A DNA stretch of 48,877 nucleotides from Thermostichus vulcanus str. 'Rupite' (GCF_022848905.1 NZ_JAFIRA010000027.1:1-48877), one strand, 5' to 3'; shown: positions 25,143 through 35,801, numbered from the stretch's first letter. Translations and numbers: made by a program. Notes: generated by a model not told the origin, from the sequence alone.

Positions 25143-26273
25143 CTACAGGAGCCCCTGACGCATCTGATCCCACAAATTGAGATAAGAGGCTGCTGCAGAT
25201 GGAGAAAGAGGCTGCCAAATTTCAGATCGCTGCCAAGTAACAGGCTGAAAGTCCTCCCTTTGTTGCAAGCGGGAAGACAACTGAGCCGGATCCACTGGCA
25301 ATACAGAAGGGATCCCGCTCAAATTAACCCAACGGGGAGCCAACTCTGGATCCAGCAGAAAATGAAACCAATCCACAAAAAGGGATCCCAAATCTAAAGA
25401 TTCTAGGTCTTCGGATTCTAGGGCACGCGGGCGTACCCACATATCCCACCATATGGCTGAACCAGAAGCTGGGATCACCACCTCCAATTCGGGATAATTG
25501 GCTTGGGTGCTGTAGAGATCCTGCGACCAACCGACTGCTACCCAGCTATCGGCAATCCGCAACATGGGCAGGTAGTCGGAGGAAGTATAGGCCAAAGCTT
25601 GTGCATGCAGGGATCCCAATTCTTGCCGTAGCTCAGGATCCTCAGGGTTGAGGGGATCGTTGTAGGAGCGCCCCAGTTTTTTTAGGGTGAGGCCAATCAC
25701 TTCCCGTGGATGATCCGGCAGGGTGATTTTGCCCGCCAGATCTGATCTCCACAGGTCGGCCCAATCTCGAATCGGTTCAGTAACCCGATCCCGACGATAG
25801 GCAATAGCCGTTACTCCCCATCGCCAAGGGACTCCCCAAACTTGCCCCTCTCGTTGTACCGCCTGCTGCCAACGGGGATCCAAGTCCGCCCATTTCTCCC
25901 CCAAAAGTTCTTCAGGTAAAGGATCCAGCCAGCCTGAAGTAATGGCCCGCTCCAATCCATCCGCCCCTAGCAAGGAGAGAGCAACCAAAGGACTGCGAGG
26001 TTGCAACCAACCCAAGGGATCCCACCTAGCGGGGGTTGAAGGCTGAGATCTTTGCTGCAAATGGGCCAATAGCTGTGCCCGTTCATCCAAGAACTGCACC
26101 TGAAACCGAGCGGTTGTACTGCGGCGGAACTCGTTGAGTAGACTGCCGGGAATCGATTGTTTCAGCGCCAAAATCAAGGGCACATTCGGATCCGGGCCAC
26201 CACACCCCGCCAGCGCCAGCCCGAGCAGGATCCCGTGCAAGAGTTCACGTCGGCTAACCCTCAGATGCTCCAC
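25143..26273 (-). CDS. lipoprotein extracellular solute-binding protein (PotD/iron-type)
   Basis: 376 residues from a GTG at 26273, preceded by GGAG. The signal SRRELLHGILLGLALAGCGG has a twin Arg and a lipobox (LAGC, cleavage before Cys24), so it may leave by Tat or Sec and be lipidated. The body follows the family of periplasmic binding proteins for polyamines or Fe3+: GADGLERAITSGWLDPLPEE, WGVPWRWGVTAIAYRRD, GKITLPDHPREVIGLTLKKL, YTSSDYLPMLRIADSWVAVG. No ABC permease or ATPase is adjacent. It overlaps the RuvC-like gene by 20 bp, so the two are translationally coupled. The ligand is unknown; acid residues lining the cleft cannot be told from sequence alone. Confidence 0.78.
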   Translation of the reverse strand: MEHLRVSRRELLHGILLGLALAGCGGPDPNVPLILALKQSIPGSLLNEFRRSTTARFQVQFLDERAQLLAHLQQRSQPSTPARWDPLGWLQPRSPLVALSLLGADGLERAITSGWLDPLPEELLGEKWADLDPRWQQAVQREGQVWGVPWRWGVTAIAYRRDRVTEPIRDWADLWRSDLAGKITLPDHPREVIGLTLKKLGRSYNDPLNPEDPELRQELGSLHAQALAYTSSDYLPMLRIADSWVAVGWSQDLYSTQANYPELEVVIPASGSAIWWDMWVRPRALESEDLESLDLGSLFVDWFHFLLDPELAPRWVNLSGIPSVLPVDPAQLSSRLQQREDFQPVTWQRSEIWQPLSPSAAASYLNLWDQMRQGLL

Positions 26274-26700
26274 GACAGTACCGCTCCACCAGAATCAAAG
26301 CCACCAGATCATCGTAAGCGTTGGCCGGCACCCGCAGTCCTTTGGGCAGTAGGCGCTCCCATCCTTGGGGTGGATAAAAATCCCAGTAGCGCTGACGGGC
26401 CTCTTGAGAGCTGTGGCGTTCATCCACCAAGATAATTTGGTGCGGCGGGATGATCGATTCCAGTTGCTGTTTCCAGGTTTGGGCTGTCGTTTGGTTGCCC
26501 AGGATCACCTTCTCTGCCCGAAAGCGTTGCCAGAGAGTTTGCAGTTTGGGTAACGCTGCTGAAGAGGCAATCACCTCCCGGTGTAAGACTTGAAGTTGTG
26601 ATTGCACCTGCACAACAGCCACTCCACATTTGTCCCGCCCCGGATCAAAACCGATAACCACGGGCGCTTGGGATAAGCCTGATGGGTTGGAATGGGACAT
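26254..26700 (-). CDS. RuvC/YqgF-like RNase H fold nuclease
   Basis: 148 residues. VVIGFDPGRDKCGVAVVQVQ provides the first acid of the RNase H fold. VDERHSSQEARQRYW contains the next acidic position, as in the DERLTT loop of YqgF, and AYDDLVALILVERYC supplies the last acid pair. The overall pattern matches YqgF/RuvX (pre-16S rRNA processing) or a Holliday-junction resolvase relative, but the sequence is a divergent branch. It begins 3 bp after the DUF3084 stop and its end overlaps the solute-binding-protein gene start by 20 bp, making a tightly packed three-gene transcript. The specific substrate is not determined. Confidence 0.7.
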   Translation of the reverse strand: MSHSNPSGLSQAPVVIGFDPGRDKCGVAVVQVQSQLQVLHREVIASSAALPKLQTLWQRFRAEKVILGNQTTAQTWKQQLESIIPPHQIILVDERHSSQEARQRYWDFYPPQGWERLLPKGLRVPANAYDDLVALILVERYCRGASEG

Positions 26701-26703
26701 GAC

Positions 26704-28077
26704 TCAAGGCAGCTCCGCCCGTCGGGGCGTTGAGTCAGTCTGTTGGGCAGCCGTCTCCTCCATCAAGAAGCTCACCCGCAACGGCCCCGCCGTGTAGATA
26801 TCTGTGTCTGTTACCAACTTCACATCCAAAGGAGTGGTGCTTTGGCGCAGTTGCTGCACAATTTCCAGAAACTTCACCTGAGAAAATTCCCCAACTGTGC
26901 CAGTGATCGGATTTGAGAGAAGGCCCTCCTCCTGGGAGCGTTGGTTGGCCTGGTTGAGTAACCCCAGCAGTTGCTGCTGAATTTGACTTTCATCCAAACC
27001 CGGCTGAATTACGCCGCTGGCCAACACGGATCCCTTGGGGAAGATCTGTTGATTGGGATAAATTTGCACAATTACAGGCACAGGCTCCCCCTTAAGGCGA
27101 TTGGTGAGGGAGACAACTCGCACCGCCCAACTGCCGGTTTCCTTCAACTTCTCAAGGGCTTGTTCGGCATCCTCCCGGCGTATCATGATCGCATTGTCCA
27201 AAGGGGGGGCCGGTTGGGATCCCAGCGCTAGGGCTTGCTGTTCCGCTTGGGCCAGAATTTGCTCAAATTGCTGTTGGGTGGAGCTAGGTTCAGCCCCTGC
27301 TGGGGTATTCACTACCCCGGTTGCTAAGACTTCCCCCGCCAAAATAGCCAATTCTCCCCGTCGTAAGCTCACCGCCAACCGATTAAATTGCTCAATCTCC
27401 TGTTCCAGTTGGGTTTTCTGTTCCTCCAAGTTGCTCAGAGCCACCTGCACCACATCCAGAGAGCGCTCCAATTGATCCCGATCCAGTTGCAAAGCTCGTT
27501 TCTGCTCCTCCAGCATGGCAATCTGTTGCCGGGCCGACTCCACCTCGGCCTTCACTTCGTTCAACTCCGCATTGGCCTGATCCAGGCTGGGTTGCACATT
27601 GGCCAACTGCTCATTCACAGCCGCCAACTTGGCTTCCACCTCTTGTCGCTCCTGCAAGGCCACCGTCAGTTGATCGCGTACCTCGCTCAGTCGGGTTTGG
27701 GCAGCCGATTGCTGGTTGCGAAAAAGGTCAAGATCCACTTTGAGGCTGTCTCGCTCAGCTCTAAGGGCAGCGTTCTCTGTTTGCAACAGAGCTTTTTCGC
27801 GGTTGAGAGCCCGTAACTCCTGTTCGGCTTGGGCAATTTGACTGGTGTAGCTGAATAGAGCTTCTGAGAGGGAACGGTTCAAAAGCAACAGGGTGGCCAG
27901 GGTCAGTCCAGAAATACTCACTCCTGTTATCACTGCTACCAAAACAGCCGTGTGGCGCGGGCGCAAATTAAACCAGGTGAGACGCTTCTTGCCAATCCGA
28001 TAGCCGACCCGATCCCCCACGACGGCGATCAGGCCACTGACAAACAACATGTAGACGATGAGCAGTACGCCTTGCAT
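26704..28077 (-). CDS. DUF3084 membrane coiled-coil protein
   Basis: 457 residues. The ATG at 28077 is chosen over a TTG at 28101. Two membrane helices lie at the N-terminus: VLLIVYMLFVSGLIAVVGD and AVLVAVITGVSISGLTLATL. A long coiled coil runs from about 85 to 235, with heptads such as ALNREKALLQTENAALRAER. The C-terminal domain of about 200 residues has LAILAGEVLATGVVN and VVSLTNRLKGEPVPVIVQIY, typical of DUF3084. The first segment after helix 1 (DRVGYRIGKKRLTWFNLRPR) is very conserved in this family, which is known almost only from cyanobacteria. A role in envelope organisation or cell division is possible; none is established to my knowledge. Confidence 0.88.
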   Translation of the reverse strand: MQGVLLIVYMLFVSGLIAVVGDRVGYRIGKKRLTWFNLRPRHTAVLVAVITGVSISGLTLATLLLLNRSLSEALFSYTSQIAQAEQELRALNREKALLQTENAALRAERDSLKVDLDLFRNQQSAAQTRLSEVRDQLTVALQERQEVEAKLAAVNEQLANVQPSLDQANAELNEVKAEVESARQQIAMLEEQKRALQLDRDQLERSLDVVQVALSNLEEQKTQLEQEIEQFNRLAVSLRRGELAILAGEVLATGVVNTPAGAEPSSTQQQFEQILAQAEQQALALGSQPAPPLDNAIMIRREDAEQALEKLKETGSWAVRVVSLTNRLKGEPVPVIVQIYPNQQIFPKGSVLASGVIQPGLDESQIQQQLLGLLNQANQRSQEEGLLSNPITGTVGEFSQVKFLEIVQQLRQSTTPLDVKLVTDTDIYTAGPLRVSFLMEETAAQQTDSTPRRAELP

Positions 28078-28164
28078 GACCCTGGGATCCCTGCCATGCA
28101 AATCTTAGCAAGGTTCCTCAAGAGATTTTGGCCAGCCGGTTGCGCGGACGGAAAGTTAGAGCAC

Positions 28165-29136
28165 TTACAGCATTTGCTCAACAGCAGCAACAATATCCGC
28201 CGGTTGCACAATGGTGGCCGCTTCCATCGTGCCATTGTAGGGGGTAGGAATATCCTGAGAGGCCAAGCGCACCACGGGCGCATCCAATTCGTCAAACAGC
28301 TCTTCGGTAATCCGAGCCGTCAGTTCTGCCCCAATGCCACCGGATTTCATGTCTTCTTCGACAATGATCACGCGGTGGGTTTTGCGAACCGAAGCCGCAA
28401 TGGTGTCCATATCCAAAGGCTTGAGAGAAATCAAGTCGATCACCTCTGGCTCAATCTCCGCCTGCACCAGACTATCCACCGCTTTCATGACGTGATAGCG
28501 CATGCGGGAGTAGGTGAGAATGGTGATATCAGATCCCTCTCTGACCACCTCCGCTTGATCCAGCGGCAGGAGGTATTCTTCTTCCGGCAGATCTTCTTTG
28601 AGGTTGTAGAGCAGCACATGCTCAAAAAATAACACCGGATTATCATCCCGAATGGCGGACTTGAGTAAGCCTTTGGCATTGTAGGGGGTGGAACAAGCCA
28701 CGATTTTCAAACCCGGCACTGCTTGAAAATAAGCCTCCAAGCGCTGTGAATGCTCAGCCCCCAGTTGCCGACCGACCCCCCCTGGTCCGCGAATCACCAC
28801 CGGAATCTTAAAATTACCGCCAGAGGTGTAGCGCAACATGCCCGCGTTATTGGCAATTTGGTTGAAGGCCAGGAGCAAAAAGCCCATGTTCATGCCTTCG
28901 ATCACCGGACGCAACCCAGTCATGGCTGCCCCAATCGCCATACCGGTAAAGCTGTTCTCACAAATCGGGGTATCCAGCAGGCGCAAATCCCCGTATTTCT
29001 GATAGAGGTCTTTGGTGACCTTGTAGGATCCACCATAATGGCCAACATCTTCTCCCAAAACAAACACACTGGGATCCCGTGCCATTTCTTCGTCTAGGGC
29101 GGCACGCAAAGCATTAAACAGGAGGGTTTCTGCCAT
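28165..29136 (-). CDS. pdhB: pyruvate dehydrogenase E1 component, beta subunit
   Basis: 323 residues from ATG 29136 ([20 protein letters not shown]). Together with the alpha subunit this thiamine-diphosphate enzyme decarboxylates pyruvate and loads acetyl groups on E2, feeding acetyl-CoA to the TCA cycle and lipids. [17 protein letters not shown] holds the conserved [24 protein letters not shown] and [20 protein letters not shown] match E1-beta, as does the C-terminal domain [20 protein letters not shown]. The alpha-subunit gene is not adjacent, which is usual in cyanobacteria. It diverges from psrp3 across 308 bp. A TTG at 29148 adds four residues but is less likely. Confidence 0.95.
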   Translation of the reverse strand: MAETLLFNALRAALDEEMARDPSVFVLGEDVGHYGGSYKVTKDLYQKYGDLRLLDTPICENSFTGMAIGAAMTGLRPVIEGMNMGFLLLAFNQIANNAGMLRYTSGGNFKIPVVIRGPGGVGRQLGAEHSQRLEAYFQAVPGLKIVACSTPYNAKGLLKSAIRDDNPVLFFEHVLLYNLKEDLPEEEYLLPLDQAEVVREGSDITILTYSRMRYHVMKAVDSLVQAEIEPEVIDLISLKPLDMDTIAASVRKTHRVIIVEEDMKSGGIGAELTARITEELFDELDAPVVRLASQDIPTPYNGTMEAATIVQPADIVAAVEQML

Positions 29137-29444
29137 AGGGGTCTGCAAAGATCGCTAAGCTCCCATTAAACCATTTTGCTGTCCCAGATTTGGGTAGAGC
29201 CCTTGTGCTATTCAACTGGCATTGGATGATGGGACTCCACATCTTGCGGAGCAAGATTGTTCCCAAGCGCACGGATCTACGGGTCTACCATCCGTTCGGG
29301 ATACCAGAACGGTCGCTTCAGAAAGTCTTTCTAAGCTCAGCTAGGGAAAACTTGTGCCAGAATAGGAGGCTGCCCGGTTAGGTTTGGATCGGGCAACACT
29401 TGCACTGAATGATTGCTGGTTAGCACACGAAGGAGAAGAGAGCC
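29137..29444. promoter_or_regulatory. divergent pdhB / psrp3 spacer with three inverted repeats
   Basis: 308 bp without a gene. Three inverted repeats lie toward the psrp3 side: CCGTTC/GAACGG at 29292..29312 (9-bp loop), AGAAAGTCTTTCT at 29320..29332, and TGCCCG/CGGGCA at 29371..29395 (13-nt loop). The last lies within the probable leader and could be an RNA structure controlling psrp3 translation. This is inferred from position only. Promoter boxes are unclear. Confidence 0.4.
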
Positions 29445-29744
29445 TTGCCGAAGTTTGCCCTGAAAGCCCTGTGGCTGGAAAATGACTTGGCCATTGCCGT
29501 GGATCAGGTGGTGGCCAAAAACCGCAGCCCCCTCACCCACTACTTCTTCTGGCCCCGTGATGATGCTTGGGAACAGCTCAAAGCTGAGCTAGAAAGCAAA
29601 ACTTGGATCAGCGAGGTGGATCGCATCGAATTGCTCAACCAAGCCACGGAAGTGATCAACTACTGGCAAAATGGCGGACGCAACCGTTCCATTAGTGATG
29701 CCCAGGCTCAGTTTCCGGATGTTTTGATTGGGGGAAACTCTTAG
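29445..29744 (+). CDS. ribosome-associated protein PSRP-3 (Ycf65-like)
   Basis: 99 residues, from a TTG at 29445 preceded by AAGGAG about 10 bp away; no ATG lies in the frame near the conserved start. The protein begins MPKFALKALWLENDLAIAVD and carries SPLTHYFFWPRDDAWEQLKA, then ISEVDRIELLNQATEVINYW, matching the plastid-specific ribosomal protein PSRP-3/cS23 and its cyanobacterial homologue. It binds the small ribosomal subunit. The ending FPDVLIGGNS is normal for the family. The gene stands alone upstream of groL; its presence confirms a cyanobacterial origin. Confidence 0.9.
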   Translation: MPKFALKALWLENDLAIAVDQVVAKNRSPLTHYFFWPRDDAWEQLKAELESKTWISEVDRIELLNQATEVINYWQNGGRNRSISDAQAQFPDVLIGGNS

Positions 29745-29761
29745 CGTCCAACCGGGGCATC

Positions 29762-29791
29762 TTGCTCAGGATCCCGCCTTTGGGCTAGATT
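29762..29791 (+). promoter_or_regulatory. candidate sigma-A promoter of groL
   Basis: TTGCTC at 29762..29767 and TAGATT at 29786..29791, spaced by 18 bp, resemble -35 and -10 boxes. The -10 box overlaps the left arm of the CIRCE operator, so HrcA bound there would block RNA polymerase. This is a pattern match only. Confidence 0.45.
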
Positions 29792-29816
29792 GGCACTCGG
29801 GGTTTTAGAGTGCTAA
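29790..29816. promoter_or_regulatory. CIRCE heat-shock operator (HrcA site)
   Basis: Left arm TTGGCACTC at 29790..29798, a 9-bp spacer and right arm GAGTGCTAA at 29808..29816. The consensus is TTAGCACTC-N9-GAGTGCTAA, so only the third base of the left arm differs. It lies about 114 bp upstream of the groL start. HrcA represses chaperonin genes from CIRCE at normal temperature. Confidence 0.92.
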
Positions 29817-29893
29817 CTGAGTGCGAGCTCTGTGTTGGGTTAGGTTGATGGATTCCCCAGGGATCCCTGCGCGGCTGTCGGCACTCGGCGTGA

Positions 29894-31576
<1,683 letters not shown>

Positions 31577-31611
31577 CCCCCATTCCTATCCGTTGCTGAT
31601 ACTGATGTCTT

Positions 31612-31643
31612 GGCCCCTACTTGTTGGGGGCTTTCCTCTTTTT
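31612..31643 (+). terminator. intrinsic terminator of groL
   Basis: GCCCC at 31613..31617, loop TACTTGTTG, GGGGC at 31627..31631, then TTTCCTCTTTTTC. It lies 36 bp after the groL stop. Confidence 0.8.
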
Positions 31644-31649
31644 CAGCGC

Positions 31650-32348
31650 TCATGGAGTTGAGGTGGAGTAGTCGCTACCCCTTTTGGGGGGAGAGCGCCA
31701 CCCTGAACTGGACTCGGCGCTCTTCAAAATCGCTTCAAAATCGCTGACCAACAAGGCCAGATCAATCTGCCACTCCCCGGGCAAAGCCAGTTGTACCTCT
31801 GGCAGGATCCAGTGCCCCGACTGATCCGGCCAAAGAGAACAATGAAACGGTGGGATCCCTTGTCCCGGCAGAGAAAACCCCAGAGTCAAGGCCTGGATCG
31901 GGATCCCTTCCACCTCCACCCGCACTTGATTGGGGCCGGGGTGACAGGGAGAAAAGCTCAAGTGAATCGGGGGATCCTCCAACTGTTCTTGACAAACCGG
32001 ACGGGCCAGGGATCCCTTTTCATGAGCTCAGCCATGACTGGGGGGCGCTTGAGCCACCAAAAAACTGCTCAGGGCCAACACCATGAGCAAACCCACCCCC
32101 TCCAAACGGACGATGCTCTGCAACGAGGATCTGACCGCCAAGTGACCTTCTCGCAAAGCCGGTACTAGGCGAAACTTGTTGTGGGCCCCCAGGGCCATGA
32201 TCATTAACACCAAGATCAACTTGGCCCAAAGATACTGCCCATAGGGATCCGCCAGGGTCCAGCCGCGATGGATCCCACCCATGCCCACTCCCGCCAAGAT
32301 CAACCCCGGCATCGCCCAAGTGGCTACATCAGTGCGGGGAGTGTCAAT
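31650..32348 (-). pseudogene. copD-like gene remnant (5' truncated, internal stop)
   Basis: Read on the minus strand. The part 32348..32028 looks like a CopD domain: PGLILAGVGMGGIHRGW, ADPYGQYLWAKLILVLMIMA and LGAHNKFRLVPALREG, then LEGVGLLMVLALSSFLVAQA. It stops at TGA (32030..32028) after PPSHG. The same frame continues without another stop as AHEKGSLARP and then a YtkA/FixH-like domain (SFSPCHPGPNQVRVEVEG, PEVQLALPGEWQIDLALLVS) to 31650. Cyanobacterial CopD proteins can carry such a C-terminal domain, so the two pieces are very likely one former gene with a TGG-to-TGA change. Upstream the frame only mirrors tyrS, so the N-terminal domain and first helices are lost. Copper export or uptake was the presumed role. 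Confidence 0.75.
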
Positions 32349-32458
32349 AAACCCATTGACAGGGACAGAAGGGCAGACCCTCCCCCAGGCACGGAGGCCC
32401 TCAACAGGCTTTCCTGGGAGGCCCGTGTAAGTGAAAATCGTGAAGTGTATCGAGCCGG

Positions 32459-33721
32459 ATGGAGCCGATTTTGAGTACATCGCCAACATCAGTCCCGCAA
32501 GCTGTTGCCCCTAACCGGGATCCCTTGATAGCCGAGATCACCGAGCGGGGGGTCGCAGAGATTTTCCCCGGTGGAGCAGCAGCCTTGGCCAAGCGCTTGG
32601 CAGAGACGGACCGCCCTTTGCGCATTAAGTTGGGCATTGATCCGACCCGACCCGATTTACACCTGGGCCATTCTGTCGCCTTGCGGAAGTTGAGGCAGTT
32701 TCAGGATGCGGGCCATGTGGCGATTTTGCTCATTGGTGATTTTACGGCTCTGGTCGGGGATCCGACGGGGCAATCGGAGGCACGTCCCCGTTTGACACCC
32801 GCAGAAGTCGAGGAAAATGCCCGTACCTACCTGGATCAAGCCCGCCAGATTTTGGATTTTGATACCCCCGGTCGGTTGGAACTGCGCCGAAACAGCGAGT
32901 GGTTGGCGGGGCTGACCTTGACTGAGATGATTGAGCTTCAGGCCCAGATGACCTTAGGGCAAATGTTGGCCAAAGAGGATTTTGCCCAGCGCTACCAGTC
33001 AGGTACACCGGTATATCTGCACGAGTTTCTATATCCGCTTTTGCAGGGCTATGATTCTGTGGCTTTGGAGGCGGACGTGGAATTGGGGGGAACCGACCAA
33101 CGGTTTAATCTGCTCACAGGGCGGGACTTGCAAATCTGGAAAGGACAAACGCCGCAGTTCTGTCTGACGGTGCCGCTGTTGGAGGGCTTGGATGGCTACC
33201 AGAAAATGTCGAAGTCCAAAAACAATTACGTCGGGCTGACGGAGGATCCCCTCACCATGTACTCCAAGCTGGAGAAGGTGCCGGATCATCTGGTGGAGCG
33301 TTATTTTGAATTGCTCACCCGGATCCCGTTGACGGAGTTGCCAGATAATCCTAGAGAACGACAGATTCTTTTGGCCAAAACCATTGTGGCCCAGTTTCAT
33401 TCCGCTGCCGCCGCAGAAGAAGCACAGCGGACAGCCCAATCTTTGGTGTTGCAGGGGAGCACTCAAGAGACGGGATCCATTCCCGAATTTTCCATTGTTC
33501 ACCTGCAGTATCCGGCCAAACTGAACTACATCTTGCGTGAATCGGGCTTGTGCAAAAGTGCTGCGGATGCCCGCCGACAAATTCAAGGGGGTGCTGTCCG
33601 TCTGGATGGCCAAAAAATTGAGGATCCTGAAACCGAGTTTCTCAGTTCAGCTGAACTAGAGGGAAAGATCCTACAGGTGGGCAAAAAGTCTTTCCGTCGT
33701 CTTGTTGTAGTGGCCAATTAG
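32459..33721 (+). CDS. tyrS: tyrosyl-tRNA synthetase
   Basis: 420 residues; class I synthetase charging tRNA-Tyr. The HIGH box is HLGH (68-71), in [20 protein letters not shown], and the second signature is KMSKS (249-253) in [18 protein letters not shown]. The C-terminal S4 RNA-binding domain is present ([15 protein letters not shown]-type, read as [15 protein letters not shown]). It has the long N-terminal extension with [12 protein letters not shown] and the alpha/beta catalytic core of the TyrZ/TyrS2 kind. The ATG at 32459 is the first start; no clear Shine-Dalgarno precedes it, and the site faces the copD remnant. The stop overlaps the convergent unknown gene by 4 bp. Confidence 0.95.
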   Translation: MEPILSTSPTSVPQAVAPNRDPLIAEITERGVAEIFPGGAAALAKRLAETDRPLRIKLGIDPTRPDLHLGHSVALRKLRQFQDAGHVAILLIGDFTALVGDPTGQSEARPRLTPAEVEENARTYLDQARQILDFDTPGRLELRRNSEWLAGLTLTEMIELQAQMTLGQMLAKEDFAQRYQSGTPVYLHEFLYPLLQGYDSVALEADVELGGTDQRFNLLTGRDLQIWKGQTPQFCLTVPLLEGLDGYQKMSKSKNNYVGLTEDPLTMYSKLEKVPDHLVERYFELLTRIPLTELPDNPRERQILLAKTIVAQFHSAAAAEEAQRTAQSLVLQGSTQETGSIPEFSIVHLQYPAKLNYILRESGLCKSAADARRQIQGGAVRLDGQKIEDPETEFLSSAELEGKILQVGKKSFRRLVVVAN

Positions 33722-34416
33722 TAAGCCCAAACAGAGCTAAAACCAGTCCCGGATTTCCATTTCTTCTGGCTGGATAAATTGGATTGCAATTGGGCAACTA
33801 CAGGCTCCGGTTTGGGTTTGAGTACCCTTGCCTCTGCCAGAGCCTCTGTGAGCTTTTGTCTCACCAGTTCTTGGGTCTCTAAAACATTGGTTTCTGCTGC
33901 CCATTCTGGCGAGTCTTGAACGGGATCATCCTCAGAAGTAAATTCAAGATCGTAGATCTCGTTGCGGTAGTCAGGGCTGAGCCATTCCCAGGCGCGCAAG
34001 TTATAAAAATAGGGGAACAGGCGCACGATACACTCGATGTCCAAATGTTCGGCAAAACGACGAAAGGCTTCTTCTTCGGAAACGGGAAAAGGAGCATAGT
34101 GATCGGAAACAAACCACTTGAGAAACTTGCGTGCTTCTGGAATGATTTGTTCTGCCGTCATGGATCCCACAGCGGCTGTGTTGAAACAATTCACCAACAG
34201 ATGCTCTAGCATCACCGCGTTATACTCGGCAAAGCAGGTTTGCTCCCGGGTCTCCACCGGTTGCCAGGGCATATTACCGTTGGCGGCAATCAGTAGATGA
34301 ACCAAATCATGGGATGGATTGGTTTGAATGTAGCCATGCCCCTCTAGCTTGGCCCCATCACAGCTAAAGAGTTGATGCTGTGGGCTCCAGTAGAACTTCA
34401 GTTGCTTTGCCACCAT
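33718..34416 (-). CDS. conserved hypothetical protein, unknown function
   Basis: 232 residues. I do not recognise it. It starts [20 protein letters not shown], with a beta-rich opening, then contains [21 protein letters not shown] mostly helical middle runs through [37 protein letters not shown] and [15 protein letters not shown] to [20 protein letters not shown]. The C-terminal 60 residues are acidic then basic ([31 protein letters not shown]) and look disordered. No signal peptide or membrane segment is seen, so it should be cytoplasmic. Codon use is like that of its neighbours. The stop TAA overlaps the tyrS stop in the string TTAG. The ATG at 34416 is the first start. Confidence 0.7.
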   Translation of the reverse strand: MVAKQLKFYWSPQHQLFSCDGAKLEGHGYIQTNPSHDLVHLLIAANGNMPWQPVETREQTCFAEYNAVMLEHLLVNCFNTAAVGSMTAEQIIPEARKFLKWFVSDHYAPFPVSEEEAFRRFAEHLDIECIVRLFPYFYNLRAWEWLSPDYRNEIYDLEFTSEDDPVQDSPEWAAETNVLETQELVRQKLTEALAEARVLKPKPEPVVAQLQSNLSSQKKWKSGTGFSSVWAY

Positions 34417-34697
34417 GACCTAATCGTCCTCCTCACCCCAGGGATCCCTCTTCAACCGCTCAAGCTCCTGCAACCTGGTCACCCTTCGGCTGGGAGCATC
34501 CCTAAGTGTCACAGCTACTGAACTCGGGATCCCAAGCAAACGACCTGCAAATTACCTCTGAGTGTAGCAAAGCTGCTCCCCTCGGTTGACGGCCCTAACC
34601 CTGAATGGCTCCCGATATCCGAATCAACAGGTTCAACGCTTGCCGCCGGTAACGCAAGGATGTCAGGCTGAGAACAAAGCGCTTTTCGTGGCGAATC

Positions 34698-35801
34698 ATG
34701 ATTCAGCAAGTTAAACGGGTACTTTCCTGGCCACAGCTCCGTCTTATCGGTCTGATATGTGTTCTTTTCTGGGCGATTCCGGCACTGGCCCTTCCGCAAG
34801 GCAATGCCATCACCGATGCTCGTACCCTCCTACGACAAGCCTTACCCATTCAGGAGTCCAGCTTGCTGGAATTGGACGAGGCGATCTCCAAAATCGATGC
34901 TGATCTGAAATACAACCGTTGGTCAGCAGTACGAGGGGATGTTCGTCTGGTGGAGCGGTTGCTGGATCGCTATGCAGCCCCGTTGCTAGCCGGGTTACCG
35001 GAAGCCAAGCTGCCTGCCGCTTCTGAACAGATGGCCAGCATCCGTGAGCAACTCCAAGTGGTGAGTCAGGAAACCCAGCGCAAATCCAAGGGCAAAGAGG
35101 CCGCCCGCGCTGCTTACGACCGCCTCTTGGCTAGCCTGGGATCCCTGGAGGACAACTGGTTAGGGCCTTTTCCCTACGATGTCCCTGCCGAGTATGCGGA
35201 TAGGCCACAACTGCTGGGTCGAGCTGAGGTGGAGCTTAAAACCACCGCCGGAGACCTGTTGATCACCCTAGATGGCTACAGTGCCCCGATTACCGCTGGC
35301 AATTTCGCCGATTTGGTGCAGCGGGGCTTCTACGATGGCCTCAGTTTTGACCGGGTGGAAAATTTCTACGTGATTCAAGCGGGGGATCCCCCTGGCCCTG
35401 CCGATGGGTATGTGGATCCGGCTACCGGCAAAATCCGTACCATCCCACTGGAAATTCGCGCCAAAGGAGAGGTAATCCCCCACTACGGCCAAACCTTTGA
35501 GCAGTTGGGCATGTGGGATGTGGAACCCGCTCTGCCCTTTTCGGCAGAAGGAACAGTGGCCATGGCTCGCTACCCAGAGGATCCCAACAGCGCCTCCTCA
35601 CAATTTTTTATTTTCATGGCAGAGCCAGATCTAACCCCAGCAGGGTTGAATCTGATGGATGGCCGCTATGCGGTATTTGGCTACGTGACGGAAGGGACGG
35701 AAGTGCTGCACCAGATCAAGTTGGGTGACCAGATTTTGAGTGCTAGGTTGGTTTCGGGCCAGGAGAACCTTAGACAGGAGAACCTTAGAAATGTAGGATA
35801 A
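34698..35801 (+). CDS. CYP38/TLP40-type cyclophilin peptidyl-prolyl isomerase
   Basis: 367 residues. A signal sequence (RLIGLICVLFWAIPALALP) sends it to the thylakoid lumen or periplasm. A helical N-terminal domain follows (about 45-150: LLRQALPIQESSLLELDEAI, KYNRWSAVRGDVRLVERLLD). The cyclophilin domain runs from about 178 (AEVELKTTAGDLLITLDGYS) to 345, with FYDGLSFDRVENFYVIQAGD and ASSQFFIFMAEPDLTPAG. In plants CYP38 assists photosystem II assembly and binds CP47; the cyanobacterial relative is likely similar. Active-site residues are partly replaced, as in CYP38. The last residues RQENLRNVG follow an earlier QENL, the result of a short 15-bp duplication near 35760..35790. ATG at 34698. Confidence 0.9.
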   Translation: MIQQVKRVLSWPQLRLIGLICVLFWAIPALALPQGNAITDARTLLRQALPIQESSLLELDEAISKIDADLKYNRWSAVRGDVRLVERLLDRYAAPLLAGLPEAKLPAASEQMASIREQLQVVSQETQRKSKGKEAARAAYDRLLASLGSLEDNWLGPFPYDVPAEYADRPQLLGRAEVELKTTAGDLLITLDGYSAPITAGNFADLVQRGFYDGLSFDRVENFYVIQAGDPPGPADGYVDPATGKIRTIPLEIRAKGEVIPHYGQTFEQLGMWDVEPALPFSAEGTVAMARYPEDPNSASSQFFIFMAEPDLTPAGLNLMDGRYAVFGYVTEGTEVLHQIKLGDQILSARLVSGQENLRQENLRNVG

